Shown: one piece after another, positions 1 through 7,541 of the stretch
Layout: each line of letters begins with the position of its first letter
How positions within the stretch are numbered: position 1 is the stretch's first letter
Assembly (NCBI GenBank): GCA_021777635.1
Contig: JAJYDI010000021.1
Span: 1-16,390 of the forward strand
Direction of reading: 5' to 3'
Source: Pseudomonadota bacterium
GTDB taxonomy: Bacteria; Pseudomonadota; Gammaproteobacteria; Xanthomonadales; Rhodanobacteraceae
DNA: 16,390 nucleotides
Notes under the pieces: model-generated
Database searches by the model: none
Told to the model about the DNA's origin: nothing
The model's input: the letters and a program-made list of their open reading frames with translations, nothing else
Program-made: the position numbers and the translations under genes

Positions 1-1
1 A

Positions 2-454
2 GCGCTGGCGCAGGTGCGCCGCGACGTGCTGTCGCGCCGGCGCGAGGCGTCGCTGGTGCGCCGCGAGGTCGCCGCGATGCGCGCGCGCTGGCGCGCCGAC
101 CGCGACCGCTCCGATGCCGCGCATCTCGACCTCAAGCAGGGCGCCGGCGCCTTGCTCGACATTGAGTTCCTGCTGCAGGGTCTGCTGCTGACGCACGCCG
201 CGACGCATCCGCTGCTGCTCGAGGCGACCTCGACGCCGGCGCAGATCGCCGCCTGCCGCGGCGCCGGTCTGCTGAGCGAGAACGATGCGGCGACGCTGGC
301 CGCGGCGCACGCCCTGCTGCTGCAGCGCGCGCTGGCCTGCACGCTCGATGCGCGGCCGCGGCGGGTGCCGCGCGAGGCCGAGCTGGCGGCGGTCTGCGCC
401 GAGGTGTTGCGCATCGCCGCCGGCTGCGGTTTCGAGTTCGCCGCCAGCGCCTGA
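2..454 (+). CDS. glnE: Bifunctional glutamine synthetase adenylyltransferase/adenylyl-removing enzyme, C-terminal end (partial)
   Basis: This is the last 150 codons of GlnE, cut by the left edge of the window. The enzyme adenylylates glutamine synthetase when nitrogen is plentiful and removes the AMP when nitrogen is scarce, under PII control in the cytoplasm. The recognisable part is the helical domain that follows the C-terminal adenylyltransferase domain: the run HLDLKQGAGALLDIEFLLQ near the left edge is the GlnE signature (usual form DLKxxxGGxxDIEFxxQ), followed by a helical Ala/Leu/Arg-rich tail. The reading frame is open from base 2 to the TGA at 452-454. It converges on the next gene with only 18 bases between the two stops and no obvious terminator. 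The start and both nucleotidyl-transfer sites lie outside the window, so activity cannot be judged here. Confidence 0.93.
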   Translation, partial: ALAQVRRDVLSRRREASLVRREVAAMRARWRADRDRSDAAHLDLKQGAGALLDIEFLLQGLLLTHAATHPLLLEATSTPAQIAACRGAGLLSENDAATLAAAHALLLQRALACTLDARPRRVPREAELAAVCAEVLRIAAGCGFEFAASA

Positions 455-472
455 TTCGCACCGGCTTCCCGA

Positions 473-1444
473 TCAGCGGCCGCGATGCGCAGGGTCGAGG
501 CCGAGCCGGTGTGCGACCTCGGCGGCAATCGCGGCGGTCTCGCGCAGCGGCTGCGCCGGCGGCGCGCTGTCGGCGTCAAGGTCGGCCAGCCAGCCGCCGG
601 CGCGCAGCGCGGCGTGAAAGCGGGCGAGACGGCGTGGCAGCGGTGCACGGACCAGCGTGTGCGCCGGAACCCCGGTCGCGGCCGCTTCCGAGAGCATGTT
701 CACCGAGTCGGGGCTGACGATCACGCGGTCGGCCCAGGCCAGCAGGCCGGGGTACGGATTGGGCCCATCCTGCGCGCCGTGCCAGCGCACGCCGGAGACG
801 CCGGCCAGCGCGTCGCTGACCGCGGCCACCAGTGCCGGCGGCGTGCGTCGCGAGGCGCTGAGCAGCACGCTGCCGCCGTCACGCGCCAGGCGCGCGCGCA
901 GGCCCGCGATCAGAGCCCCGGCCCAGGCCGCGTCGAGCGTGACGCCGCGCCGCGGTCCGCCCAGCAGCAGCGCCAGCCGCGGTCGCGGCAGCGCGGCGAA
1001 CGCGGCATGCGCTTCGCGTCCGGCGGCCAGCCAGGCCGCGTCCACCGGGTGCAGCGAGCCGATCGGATGCAGCACGTTGCCGCCCTCGAGGTCGTCGTGA
1101 CGCGGGGCGATCAGCAGGTCCCAATGCCGCGCCGGGGCGCGCGGGTCGAGGATCTGCACGCTGCGGCAGGCACCGGCGCTCAGCCGCCGGATCAGGCGCG
1201 TCGCCAGCGCGGCATCGCGGCCGCAGCCGATCACCAGCGCCGGCCAGGGCGGCACCAGCGCGGACCGTTGCGCGGCGGGCCAGGCCATGCGGCCGCCCAG
1301 CGTCAGCCGCGGCGCCAGCCACGACCAGGGCGCGCGGCTGGCGAGGACCAGGCTGCGATTGTCCAGGCCCAGCGCCCGCGCCAGCGCGAGCGCCTGGCGC
1401 CGGTTGCCGGCACCGCCGTCGGTGATCACCCATGCGTCCTGCAT
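473..1444 (-). CDS. ELM1/DUF1022 family protein, GT-B-like
   Basis: A 323-residue protein of the ELM1 (mitochondrial fission ELM1-like) family, named for a plant protein; the bacterial members have no established reaction. What can be seen is the N-terminal family motif [18 protein letters not shown], a central [11 protein letters not shown] segment, and the C-terminal signature [18 protein letters not shown], which resembles the donor-binding half of GT-B glycosyltransferases. I see no signal peptide or membrane span. I chose the ATG at 1444 over an in-frame GTG at 1459 because a GAGG lies 9 bases before the ATG and the family usually begins close to the TDG motif. The nearby lipopolysaccharide genes fit a role in envelope glycan synthesis, but that is inference. 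Its 3' end faces glnE, and its 5' end is divergent from the nitroreductase gene. Confidence 0.82.
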   Translation of the reverse strand: MQDAWVITDGGAGNRRQALALARALGLDNRSLVLASRAPWSWLAPRLTLGGRMAWPAAQRSALVPPWPALVIGCGRDAALATRLIRRLSAGACRSVQILDPRAPARHWDLLIAPRHDDLEGGNVLHPIGSLHPVDAAWLAAGREAHAAFAALPRPRLALLLGGPRRGVTLDAAWAGALIAGLRARLARDGGSVLLSASRRTPPALVAAVSDALAGVSGVRWHGAQDGPNPYPGLLAWADRVIVSPDSVNMLSEAAATGVPAHTLVRAPLPRRLARFHAALRAGGWLADLDADSAPPAQPLRETAAIAAEVAHRLGLDPAHRGR

Positions 1445-1528
1445 CGCCGCGGACCTCACGCCGCATTGTCAATCGGTTGCGCACATTGTGTTGCCGGCAC
1501 GCGCGCTGCGGCGTGGCGGAGCAGCGCC

Positions 1529-1534
1529 TACACT
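1529..1534 (+). promoter_or_regulatory. Possible -10 box (TACACT) for the rutE-like gene
   Basis: TACACT matches the sigma-70 -10 consensus at four of six positions and sits 43 bases before the start codon. No convincing -35 hexamer lies 16-18 bases upstream. Very similar boxes occur before several other genes of this window, which gives modest support. Confidence 0.3.
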
Positions 1535-1577
1535 GCCGAGTCTCGCGCCGCCGCCGCGGCCTGCCAAGGGAATATCG

Positions 1578-2171
1578 ATGACGCATCCGCTCAATGACGC
1601 CGCGCTCGACCAGCTGTTCCGCAACGCCCGCACCCACAATGCGTGGCTGCCGCGCGAGGTCAGCGACGCGCAGCTGCGGCAGATCTATGACCTGGCCAAG
1701 ATGGCGCCGACCAGCGCCAACTGCTCGCCGGCACGGATCGTGTTCGTGAAGACGGCCGCGGCCAAGGAGCGGCTGGCGCCGGCCTTGTCGGACGGCAACC
1801 GCGCCAAGACCCTGGCCGCGCCGGTGACCGCGATCGTCGGCACCGACGCGGCGTTCTACGAGCACCTGCCCAAGCTGTTTCCGCACGCCGACGCCCGCAG
1901 CTGGTTCGCCGGCAACAAGGCGCTGGCGGAAATCACCGCGTTTCGCAACGGTACCCTGCAGGGCGCCTACCTGATCCTCGCCGCGCGCTCGCTGGGCCTC
2001 GACTGCGGTCCGATGTCGGGTTTCGACAACGCCAGGGTCGACGCGGCATTTTTCAGCGGCACCACGGTCCAGTCCAATTTCCTGATCAACATCGGTTACG
2101 GCGACGCCAGCCGCGACCTGTTCCCGCGCAGCCCGCGCTTCACTTTCGACGAAGCCTGCTCAATCGCCTGA
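1578..2171 (+). CDS. rutE: Malonic semialdehyde reductase RutE-like nitroreductase
   Basis: A 197-residue flavin-dependent nitroreductase-fold enzyme, essentially the length of E. coli RutE (196). RutE reduces malonic semialdehyde to 3-hydroxypropionate late in pyrimidine-ring degradation, using FMN and NAD(P)H in the cytoplasm. Segments that match RutE closely are ARTHNAW near residue 15, [15 protein letters not shown] (an FMN phosphate-binding region), the [18 protein letters not shown] stretch, [23 protein letters not shown] and the C-terminal LINIGYGD. The ATG at 1578 is preceded by AAGGG at a good spacing. No other rut gene is near, so pyrimidine degradation is not supported by context. 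It may instead clear reactive aldehydes or reduce other substrates. The following yceI gene begins 32 bases after its stop and may be cotranscribed. Confidence 0.88.
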   Translation: MTHPLNDAALDQLFRNARTHNAWLPREVSDAQLRQIYDLAKMAPTSANCSPARIVFVKTAAAKERLAPALSDGNRAKTLAAPVTAIVGTDAAFYEHLPKLFPHADARSWFAGNKALAEITAFRNGTLQGAYLILAARSLGLDCGPMSGFDNARVDAAFFSGTTVQSNFLINIGYGDASRDLFPRSPRFTFDEACSIA

Positions 2172-2203
2172 CCCGCCCGCATCCCTCACCGAGGACATCC
2201 GTC

Positions 2204-2824
2204 ATGCGCACCTTCCGTTATGCCCTGCTCGCCGCGCTCGTCTTCGCCGCAGCGCCTGCCTTTGCCGCACCGATGACCTACACGCTCGATCCCAATCACA
2301 CCCAGGTCAGTTTCTGCTGGAACCACTTCGGCTTCTCCAATCCCTGCGCCAACTTCAACACCATCCGCGGCACCCTGGTCTACGACGCCGCCGATCCGGC
2401 CCGCTCCTCGGTCACGGTGACCCTGCCGCTGGCGGGTCTGGACACCCATGTGCCGGCGCTGGACGAGCACCTGAAGCTGCCCGACTTTTTCGATGCCGCC
2501 AAATATCCGGACGTCACGTTCAAGAGCACCCGGGTGATTCCGGGCGCCAGGCCCGGCGAGCTGACCGTGGACGGCGAACTGACCGCGCACGGCGTGACCC
2601 GGCCGGTGACGCTGGCGGTCCATCTGAACCGGATCGGCGAGCAGCCGATGCTGAAGGCGCCGGCCATCGGCTTCAACGCCACCACCACGATCCGGCGCAG
2701 CGCGTTCGGCGTCGGCGCCTACGTGCCGATGGTCAGCGATGCGGTGCGCGTGCGCATCACCGTCGAGGCCGACGAGGCCGGCGCCTTCGCCAAGGCGATG
2801 GCCGCGATGGCCGGCAAGAAGTAA
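2204..2824 (+). CDS. YceI family periplasmic protein
   Basis: A 206-residue secreted protein of the YceI family, eight-stranded lipocalin-like barrels thought to bind isoprenoid or other lipid-like molecules; the physiological role is not settled. Residues 1-21 form a clear signal peptide (MRTFRYALLAALVFAAAPAFA, shown here split as MRTFRYALLA then ALVFAAAPAFA) with an AFA cleavage site. The mature part opens with YTLDPNHTQVSF, the family's first strand, followed by FFDAAKYPDVTFKST and GELTAHGVTRPVTL, both highly typical, and FNATTTIRRSAFGVG near the end. GAGGA at 2191-2195 lies 8 bases before the ATG. It follows the nitroreductase gene closely and is followed by a strong hairpin, so the two probably form one short transcription unit. 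A link between YceI and the reductase, for example isoprenoid quinone binding, would be a guess. Confidence 0.9.
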   Translation: MRTFRYALLAALVFAAAPAFAAPMTYTLDPNHTQVSFCWNHFGFSNPCANFNTIRGTLVYDAADPARSSVTVTLPLAGLDTHVPALDEHLKLPDFFDAAKYPDVTFKSTRVIPGARPGELTVDGELTAHGVTRPVTLAVHLNRIGEQPMLKAPAIGFNATTTIRRSAFGVGAYVPMVSDAVRVRITVEADEAGAFAKAMAAMAGKK

Positions 2825-2830
2825 GCCCCG

Positions 2831-2873
2831 CCGGCTCCGCCGCCATCTCCCTCCCCGGTGGCGACGGAGCCGG
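2831..2873 (+). terminator. Long GC-rich hairpin after yceI, probable terminator
   Basis: Arms CCGGCTCCGCCGCCA (2831-2845) and TGGCGACGGAGCCGG (2859-2873) pair over 15 positions with a single C-A mismatch and a 13-base loop. It starts 6 bases after the yceI stop codon. The sequence after it (TCTGTTC) is only weakly T-rich, so it is an imperfect intrinsic terminator, though a stem this long is unlikely by chance. Confidence 0.65.
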
Positions 2874-2952
2874 TCTGTTCGCGGGCAGCCACGGACCGGG
2901 GCCCGGCGCGCCCTGAGGGCGTGGGCGCGGTCGCCGGTGGCCAAGGCGCCCT

Positions 2953-2961
2953 TGCTACACT
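2953..2961 (+). promoter_or_regulatory. Extended -10 promoter (TGC-TACACT) for the zinc-finger/LPS genes
   Basis: TACACT at 2956-2961 is directly preceded by TGC at 2953-2955, the extended -10 arrangement that can compensate for a weak -35. It is 25 bases before the ATG of the zinc-finger gene and downstream of the yceI hairpin, where a new transcript is expected. Confidence 0.42.
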
Positions 2962-2986
2962 GGGCGCCTGACTGACGGAATGCGTC

Positions 2987-3196
2987 ATGACCCGATCCGA
3001 TCCTGCCGTGCCCGCGTTGCGGCTCGCCAATGCCGAGCAGCGTTACGAGGTGACCCGCGCCGACCTGCCGCTGGCGTGCCCGATGCCGGGGATGACGCTG
3101 TGGAACTCGCATCCGCGCGTCTACCTGCCGATCGAGGACGAGGGCGGTGAATCGGTCTGTCCCTATTGCGGTGCGCACTACGTGCTGCGCGGCTGA
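2987..3196 (+). CDS. Small CHCC zinc-finger protein (zf-CHCC/NDUFS6-like)
   Basis: A 69-residue protein with the zf-CHCC pattern: C31, H42, then C58 and C61 in the SVCPYCGAHY motif, with the bases LACPMPGM and LWNSHPRVYLPIED leading into it. The same small domain is found in the mitochondrial complex I subunit NDUFS6, and free-standing bacterial versions are widespread with unknown function. They probably bind one zinc ion. The ATG at 2987 has CGGAA six bases upstream. Bacterial members are often found beside lipopolysaccharide glycosyltransferase genes, and here too a GT4 gene starts 33 bases after the stop, so the two are likely cotranscribed. No signal peptide is present. Domain assignment is firm, role unknown. 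Confidence 0.87.
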   Translation: MTRSDPAVPALRLANAEQRYEVTRADLPLACPMPGMTLWNSHPRVYLPIEDEGGESVCPYCGAHYVLRG

Positions 3197-3229
3197 TCCC
3201 GGCATCGAACTTGCTTGGTATCGGGCGCC

Positions 3230-4396
3230 ATGTATCGTCCGGTCCGTCCCGCACCCGTGATGCCTGCCCCGACCGCCAGCGGACGGCGGCTGACCGTTGT
3301 CCAGATGATCCCCGCGCTCGACAGCGGCGGGGCCGAGCGCAGCACGCTGGAGATCGGCCGCGCGTTGGTGGCCGCAGGGCACTGGTCGCTGGTGATCTCG
3401 TCCGGCGGCCGGCTGGTCGAGCAGCTGCGCGCCGAGGGCAGCGAGCACGTGCCGCTGGATCTGGGCCGCAAGTCGTTGCGCACGCTGCAGCACGTGGCGC
3501 CGCTGAAGCGGCTGCTGGCCGAGATCAAGCCCGACGTCGTTCATGCGCGCTCCCGTCTGCCGGCCTGGATGGCGCGGCTGGCGCTGCGCGGGCTGCACCC
3601 GCAGCCGCATTTCGTCACCACCGTGCACGGCCTCAATTCGCCCGGCATCTACAGCGGCGTGATGGTGCGCGGCGAGCGCGTGATCGCGGTTTCGCAGACG
3701 GTGCGCGATTACGTGCTGGCGCACTATCCGCAGCTTGACCAAGCCCGCATCCGGGTGATCCCGCGCGGCATCGACCGCGCGGCGTTTCCCTACGGCCATC
3801 GTGCCGACGAGGCCTGGCGCTCGGCGTTCTTCGCCGAGTATCCGGCGCTGGCCGGCGCACCGCTGCTGACCCTGCCCGGCCGCGGCACGCGGTTGAAAGG
3901 CCATGCCGAGGCGATCGAGCTGGTCGCCGCACTGAAGTCGCGCGGCATCACCACACGCCTGCTGCTGTTGGGCGTGGTCGAGACCGGCCGCGAGGCCTAT
4001 CGGGCGGAGTTGCGCGATCTGGCGGCGGCTCGCGGCGTTGCCGATGCGGTGGTGATGGCGCCGCCGCGCACCGACGTGCGCGACATCTACGCGATATCCG
4101 ATCTGGTGCTGCAGCTGTCGACGCAACCGGAAGCATTCGGCCGTACCGTGATCGAGGCGCTGGCCCTGTGCCGGCCGGTGCTGGGCTACGCCCACGGCGG
4201 CGTCGGCGAACTGCTGGCCGAGCTGTATCCGGCCGGGCGCGTGCCGGCCGGTGATCGCGAGCGGCTGGTCGAGCGCGCCGCCGAGCTGCTGCGACTGGCG
4301 CCGCCGATCGCGCCGCTCACCCGCTACCGGCTCGACGACATGCAGCGGGCGACGCTGGAGCTGTACGCCGAACTGGCCGCCGCGCCGAGCGACTGA
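3230..4396 (+). CDS. GT4 family glycosyltransferase, LPS core type
   Basis: A 388-residue GT-B enzyme of family GT4, which moves a sugar from a nucleotide-sugar donor with retention of configuration on the cytoplasmic side of the inner membrane. Visible parts are the acceptor-side glycine loop DSGGAERS (31-38), PDVVHARSRLPAW (101-113), the linker PRGID (178-182), R218/K223 in the LPGRGTRLKG donor-phosphate region, and the E-x7-E pair E301/E309 in PEAFGRTVIEAL. The ATG at 3230 was chosen over an in-frame TTG at 3215. Another in-frame ATG ten codons downstream (M11) also keeps the whole fold, and no strong ribosome-binding site decides between them. Being between a zinc-finger gene and waaL, it most likely adds a sugar to the lipopolysaccharide core. 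The donor and acceptor cannot be read from sequence. Confidence 0.88.
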   Translation: MYRPVRPAPVMPAPTASGRRLTVVQMIPALDSGGAERSTLEIGRALVAAGHWSLVISSGGRLVEQLRAEGSEHVPLDLGRKSLRTLQHVAPLKRLLAEIKPDVVHARSRLPAWMARLALRGLHPQPHFVTTVHGLNSPGIYSGVMVRGERVIAVSQTVRDYVLAHYPQLDQARIRVIPRGIDRAAFPYGHRADEAWRSAFFAEYPALAGAPLLTLPGRGTRLKGHAEAIELVAALKSRGITTRLLLLGVVETGREAYRAELRDLAAARGVADAVVMAPPRTDVRDIYAISDLVLQLSTQPEAFGRTVIEALALCRPVLGYAHGGVGELLAELYPAGRVPAGDRERLVERAAELLRLAPPIAPLTRYRLDDMQRATLELYAELAAAPSD

Positions 4397-4442
4397 GCGG
4401 ACGCCGCGCGCGACGATGACCCTGCGCATCGCAGGCGCGCCG

Positions 4443-4448
4443 TACAAT
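4443..4448 (+). promoter_or_regulatory. Possible -10 box (TACAAT) before waaL
   Basis: TACAAT matches the -10 consensus at five of six positions and lies 27 bases before the waaL ATG, in the 78-base gap after the GT4 gene. No clear -35 is seen, so waaL may be served both by this box and by read-through. Confidence 0.4.
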
Positions 4449-4474
4449 CGCGCGTCCCCGTTGCGCGCGCCGCC

Positions 4475-5749
4475 ATGACCGATTCCGTTCCGCTGCGTGC
4501 CCGGCCGATCGCCGCGCTGCGTTCGCCGCTGCTGCCGCTGTGGGCGATTCTCGCGCTGCTGCCGTTCGCACGCAGTGCCGAAGCGGGCGTGCTGGCCTGC
4601 ATCGTCGCTGCCGCGGTCGTGCTGGCGCGCGACCCGCGCGCCCTGCTCGCCACGCCCGCTGCGCGTCTCGCGCTGGCATTGTGGGCCTGCTACGTGCTGG
4701 CGGCCGTGCTGTCGCTGGTTGCGGCCGTTGCGCCCGGACGCAGCGCACTGACCGTGCTGGCGCTGCTGCGCTATCTGCCGCTGATGCTCTATGCCGCCTG
4801 GGCGCTGCGCGGCGAGGGCCGCGTGCGGGCGCTGACGACCGCCGTCGCGACGCTGGCGGCGCTGTGGACGGCCGATGCCTGGATCCAGGCCCTGACCGGC
4901 TGGAGCCTGCGCGGGGCGCCGGAGCCGCATCGCTTGACCGGCATCTTCGGCGCCGGTGATCCCAAGCTCGGCCAGGTGCTGGCGGTGCTGGCGCCGTTCC
5001 TGTTCGAGACCGTGCGACGGCGATTCGGGCGGCGCGGACTGGGCCTTGCCTTCCTGTTCCTGCTCGGTCCGATCCTGCTGGCCGGATCGCGCGCGGCGTG
5101 GATCACCTACGCGGTGGTGACGCTGGCGTTTCTCTGGCGCGAGGCGGCCTCGCCGCGGCGCTTTCTGCTCGGATCCGCGGCGCTGGCGGTGATCGCGGTT
5201 TCGGGCATGGCCGTGGCGTGGCAGACCTCGCACCGGTTCGATGCGCGCATGGGTCGCACCCTGCTGGCGCTGTCGGGTTCGGAGCAGGGCCTGAATGCCG
5301 CGCTGTCCTACCGGCTGAGCCTGTGGGGGACCACGCTGCGCATGATCGCGGCGCATCCGCTGACCGGTGTCGGCGTGCGCGGCTTCCGTTACGCCTATCC
5401 GGCCTACGCGCGGCCGGGCGATCCGTTCGTGCACCCGGGCTCCGATGAAGGCGCGTTCCACGCGCACCAGATCGTGCTCGAGGTGCTCAGTGAAACCGGT
5501 GCCGCCGGCTTCGCGCTGTGGCTGGCCGGTGTCGTCGCGGCGGTGCGCGCCTGGTGGCGTGCCGGTACCGCGGCGCGCGCGCGCGCCTGGCCGGCGACCG
5601 TGGCGCTGGGTGCGGCGGTGTTTCCGCTCAACACCTCGCTGGCCTTCTACTCGGCATGGTGGGGGCTGCTGTTTTTCTGGCTGCTGGCGCTCTGGGTCGG
5701 GGCCCTGCTGGCGCCTGCGGACACGCGGGAGGATGCGCATGGCGCGTGA
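4475..5749 (+). CDS. waaL: O-antigen ligase family membrane protein
   Basis: A 424-residue polytopic inner-membrane protein of the O-antigen ligase/Wzy_C family, which transfers undecaprenyl-linked O-antigen to finished lipid A-core on the periplasmic face. Hydrophobic spans run through much of residues 20-250 and again 340-415. Between them is a large periplasmic loop, about 250-335. Family landmarks are LLAGSRAAWITY with R206, the GVGVRGFRYAYP segment near 298-309, and EGAFHAHQIVLEVLSETG with H329 and H331, where family members carry the essential histidine. The family also holds Wzy polymerases and protein O-oligosaccharyl ligases. Ligase is preferred because core-type glycosyltransferases flank it and waaA is close. 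Its last codons overlap the next gene by 11 bases. Confidence 0.8.
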   Translation: MTDSVPLRARPIAALRSPLLPLWAILALLPFARSAEAGVLACIVAAAVVLARDPRALLATPAARLALALWACYVLAAVLSLVAAVAPGRSALTVLALLRYLPLMLYAAWALRGEGRVRALTTAVATLAALWTADAWIQALTGWSLRGAPEPHRLTGIFGAGDPKLGQVLAVLAPFLFETVRRRFGRRGLGLAFLFLLGPILLAGSRAAWITYAVVTLAFLWREAASPRRFLLGSAALAVIAVSGMAVAWQTSHRFDARMGRTLLALSGSEQGLNAALSYRLSLWGTTLRMIAAHPLTGVGVRGFRYAYPAYARPGDPFVHPGSDEGAFHAHQIVLEVLSETGAAGFALWLAGVVAAVRAWWRAGTAARARAWPATVALGAAVFPLNTSLAFYSAWWGLLFFWLLALWVGALLAPADTREDAHGA

Positions 5750-6515
5750 GCCGCTGTCGCTGGTGGTGACCACGTTCAACAACGCCGCCACGCTGGCGCG
5801 CTGTCTCGATTCGGCGGCCTTTGCCGACGAAATCGTGGTTCTCGATTCGGGCTCGACCGACGTCACGCTGGCGATCGCCGCGGCGCACGGTGCCCGGGTC
5901 GCGGCGCACGCCTTCGACAACTACGGACCGCAGAAGCAGCGCGCGATCGATCTCGCCGCGCACGACTGGGTGCTGCTGCTGGACGCCGACGAGGCGCTGA
6001 CGCCGCAGGCACGCGGCGCGATCGAGGCCGCGCTGGTGGCGCCGCGTGTCGCCGGCTTTCGCCTGCCGCGGCGCGAGCTGATGTTCTGGGCGTTCCAGCA
6101 CCGCGGCAGCCGGATCAACACGCACCTGCGGCTGTTCGATCGCCGCCGCGTTCGCATGAACCCCGTGCCGGTGCACGCCGCTCCGGTCAGCGACGCCCCG
6201 CTGCGCACGCTGCGCCGGGCGGTGTTCCTGCACTACGGCGAGCCTGACATCGCCACCAAGGTGGCCAAGATCAACGCCTATTCGAGCGGGCTGGTCGCGC
6301 ACAAGCAGGCGCAGCGCGTGCGTTTCGTGCGCACGCGCATGCTGCTCTATCCGCCGGTGTTCTTCCTGCGCCAGTATCTCGGCAAGCGCTATTTGCTCAA
6401 CGGCTGGGCCGGCTTCATCAGCGCGGCGACCGGCGCCTACTACGTGTTCCTCAAGTACGCCAAGCTGCACGAGGCACGCGTGCACGCCGCCCGCCGCGCC
6501 GCCCGCGATCAGTAG
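5739..6515 (+). CDS. GT2 family glycosyltransferase, WaaE/KdtX-like
   Basis: A 258-residue GT-A fold inverting glycosyltransferase resembling WaaE/KdtX, the core beta-1,4-glucosyltransferase that decorates the inner-core heptose in some enteric bacteria. The N-terminus SLVVTTFNNAATLARCLDS and the LDSGST motif bind the nucleotide, D82/D84 in LLLDADEAL is the metal-binding DxD, and NYGPQKQRAID (61-71) is typical of this subgroup. The C-terminal half has FLRQYLGKRYLLNGWAGF, an amphipathic segment that probably rests on the membrane. The ATG at 5739 lies inside the end of waaL and has GGGAGG at 5727-5732 six bases before it, so the two genes are likely translationally coupled. Its stop overlaps the stop of the facing acyltransferase by 7 bases. 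Confidence 0.85.
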   Translation: MAREPLSLVVTTFNNAATLARCLDSAAFADEIVVLDSGSTDVTLAIAAAHGARVAAHAFDNYGPQKQRAIDLAAHDWVLLLDADEALTPQARGAIEAALVAPRVAGFRLPRRELMFWAFQHRGSRINTHLRLFDRRRVRMNPVPVHAAPVSDAPLRTLRRAVFLHYGEPDIATKVAKINAYSSGLVAHKQAQRVRFVRTRMLLYPPVFFLRQYLGKRYLLNGWAGFISAATGAYYVFLKYAKLHEARVHAARRAARDQ

Positions 6516-7432
6516 ATCGGTGCGGCGCCGGGCGGGCGCGTCTTGAAGCGCTTGTGCACCCACAGGTACTGCTCCGGCGCCGCGCGCACCATCCGCTCGA
6601 TCGCGGCGTTGACGCGTGCGGTGTCGGCGATCGCGTCGACGCCGGGAAAGTCCGCGAGCGGTGCCTCGATGCGGATCGCGTAGCCGCCGCCGGGCAGGCG
6701 CCGGTGCGCGAACGGCAGCACCGCGGCGCCGGACAGCCGGGCCAGGTGATGCGTCGCGGGAATGGTTGCCGCCGGCACGCCGAAGAACGGCACGAACACG
6801 TGATCCTTGCCGCGCATGTCCTGGTCGGGCGCGTACCAGACCGTGCCGCCACCGCGCAGGTACTTCACCGTCGCGCGCAACTGCTCGCGGGTGAACATCG
6901 CATCGGCGTAGTGCAGACGCGCCTGCAGCACCACGTGTTCGAACACCGGGTTGTCCATCACCCGGTACATGCCGGCGATGCGGATGCGCTGCGAGACCAG
7001 CCGGGCGCAGAGCTCGAGGTGCGAGAAATGGCCGCCGACCAGCAGCACGCCGTGTCCGGCGGCACGCGCCGCGGCGAGATGCTCCAGTCCGTCGATGGTC
7101 AGCGGCACGCGCGCCAGCGCGGCGTCGCTGCCCATCCAGCCCAGCGCGAACTCCGCCAGCATGCAGCCGAGGTCGCGCAGATTCGCCGCCAGCAGCCGCG
7201 CGCGCGCGCCGGCGTCGAGTTCGGGAAAGCACAGCGCCAGATTGCGCGCGGCGACGCGACGCCGCGCGGGCAGCAACGGTGCAGCGAGATGACCGAGCGC
7301 GCCGCCCAGTGTCAGCAGCATCGGATAGGGCAAGGCCGCGACCGCGCGGATGGCGGCCACGCCGATCCACGCCGGCCAGTGGCGCGGCGCCAGCAGGCGG
7401 CGGGGGACGGGCAAGCGGGACGACGACGGCAT
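6509..7432 (-). CDS. LpxL/HtrB-like Kdo2-lipid A acyltransferase
   Basis: A 307-residue member of the LpxL/LpxM/HtrB lysophospholipid acyltransferase family, which adds a secondary acyl chain from acyl-ACP to Kdo2-lipid A at the inner membrane. The H-x4-E catalytic motif is H135/E140 in GGHFSHLE. Further family marks are RVMDNP (157-162), WYAPDQD (199-205), HVFVPFFGVPAATIPATH (211-228) and the C-terminal YLWVHKRFKTRPPG (289-302). A hydrophobic stretch around residues 20-55 probably anchors it. The ATG at 7432 was chosen over an upstream GTG at 7450. There is no clear Shine-Dalgarno, and a -10-like TACCAT lies only 8 bases before the ATG. Neighbouring waaA, divergently transcribed, makes its Kdo-bearing substrate, which fits. 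Which chain it adds is not visible. Confidence 0.87.
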   Translation of the reverse strand: MPSSSRLPVPRRLLAPRHWPAWIGVAAIRAVAALPYPMLLTLGGALGHLAAPLLPARRRVAARNLALCFPELDAGARARLLAANLRDLGCMLAEFALGWMGSDAALARVPLTIDGLEHLAAARAAGHGVLLVGGHFSHLELCARLVSQRIRIAGMYRVMDNPVFEHVVLQARLHYADAMFTREQLRATVKYLRGGGTVWYAPDQDMRGKDHVFVPFFGVPAATIPATHHLARLSGAAVLPFAHRRLPGGGYAIRIEAPLADFPGVDAIADTARVNAAIERMVRAAPEQYLWVHKRFKTRPPGAAPIY

Positions 7433-7510
7433 GCGCCGCGATGGTAGCACCGGGCCATGCGCCAGCGGCCGCAGGCTCCCTTCGCGGCCGGGTGACCGTT
7501 GCCGCGCCGC

Positions 7511-7516
7511 TATACT
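7511..7516 (+). promoter_or_regulatory. Possible -10 box (TATACT) for waaA
   Basis: TATACT matches the -10 consensus at five of six positions, 25 bases before the GTG start of waaA. No good -35 lies at the usual distance. The 109-base divergent gap would also hold the promoter of the acyltransferase gene. Confidence 0.42.
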
Positions 7517-7541
7517 GCCGCGCCTGCTGCGAGCGAGCGCC

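Noticed and set aside
1466..1472. A TTGACA -35-like hexamer on the minus strand upstream of the ELM1 gene
   Set aside because: The position 17 bases downstream reads CGGCGA and no acceptable -10 lies at 16-18 bases, so it was not called a promoter.
485..1597. A 370-codon plus-strand frame opposite the ELM1 gene
   Set aside because: Repetitive Arg/Gln/Ala/Gly composition and no domain, while the minus strand carries conserved ELM1 signatures.
4475..5749. Calling the waaL-like gene a Wzy O-antigen polymerase
   Set aside because: Wzy and WaaL share the same domain, but here the flanking genes are core glycosyltransferases and waaA, not O-antigen nucleotide-sugar genes, so ligase is the more likely role.
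2186..5920. A 1244-codon open frame on the minus strand
   Set aside because: It lies antisense to yceI, the zinc-finger gene, GT4 and waaL, all clear real genes. Its translation is Arg/Gln/His-rich low complexity, the usual shadow of GC-rich coding DNA.
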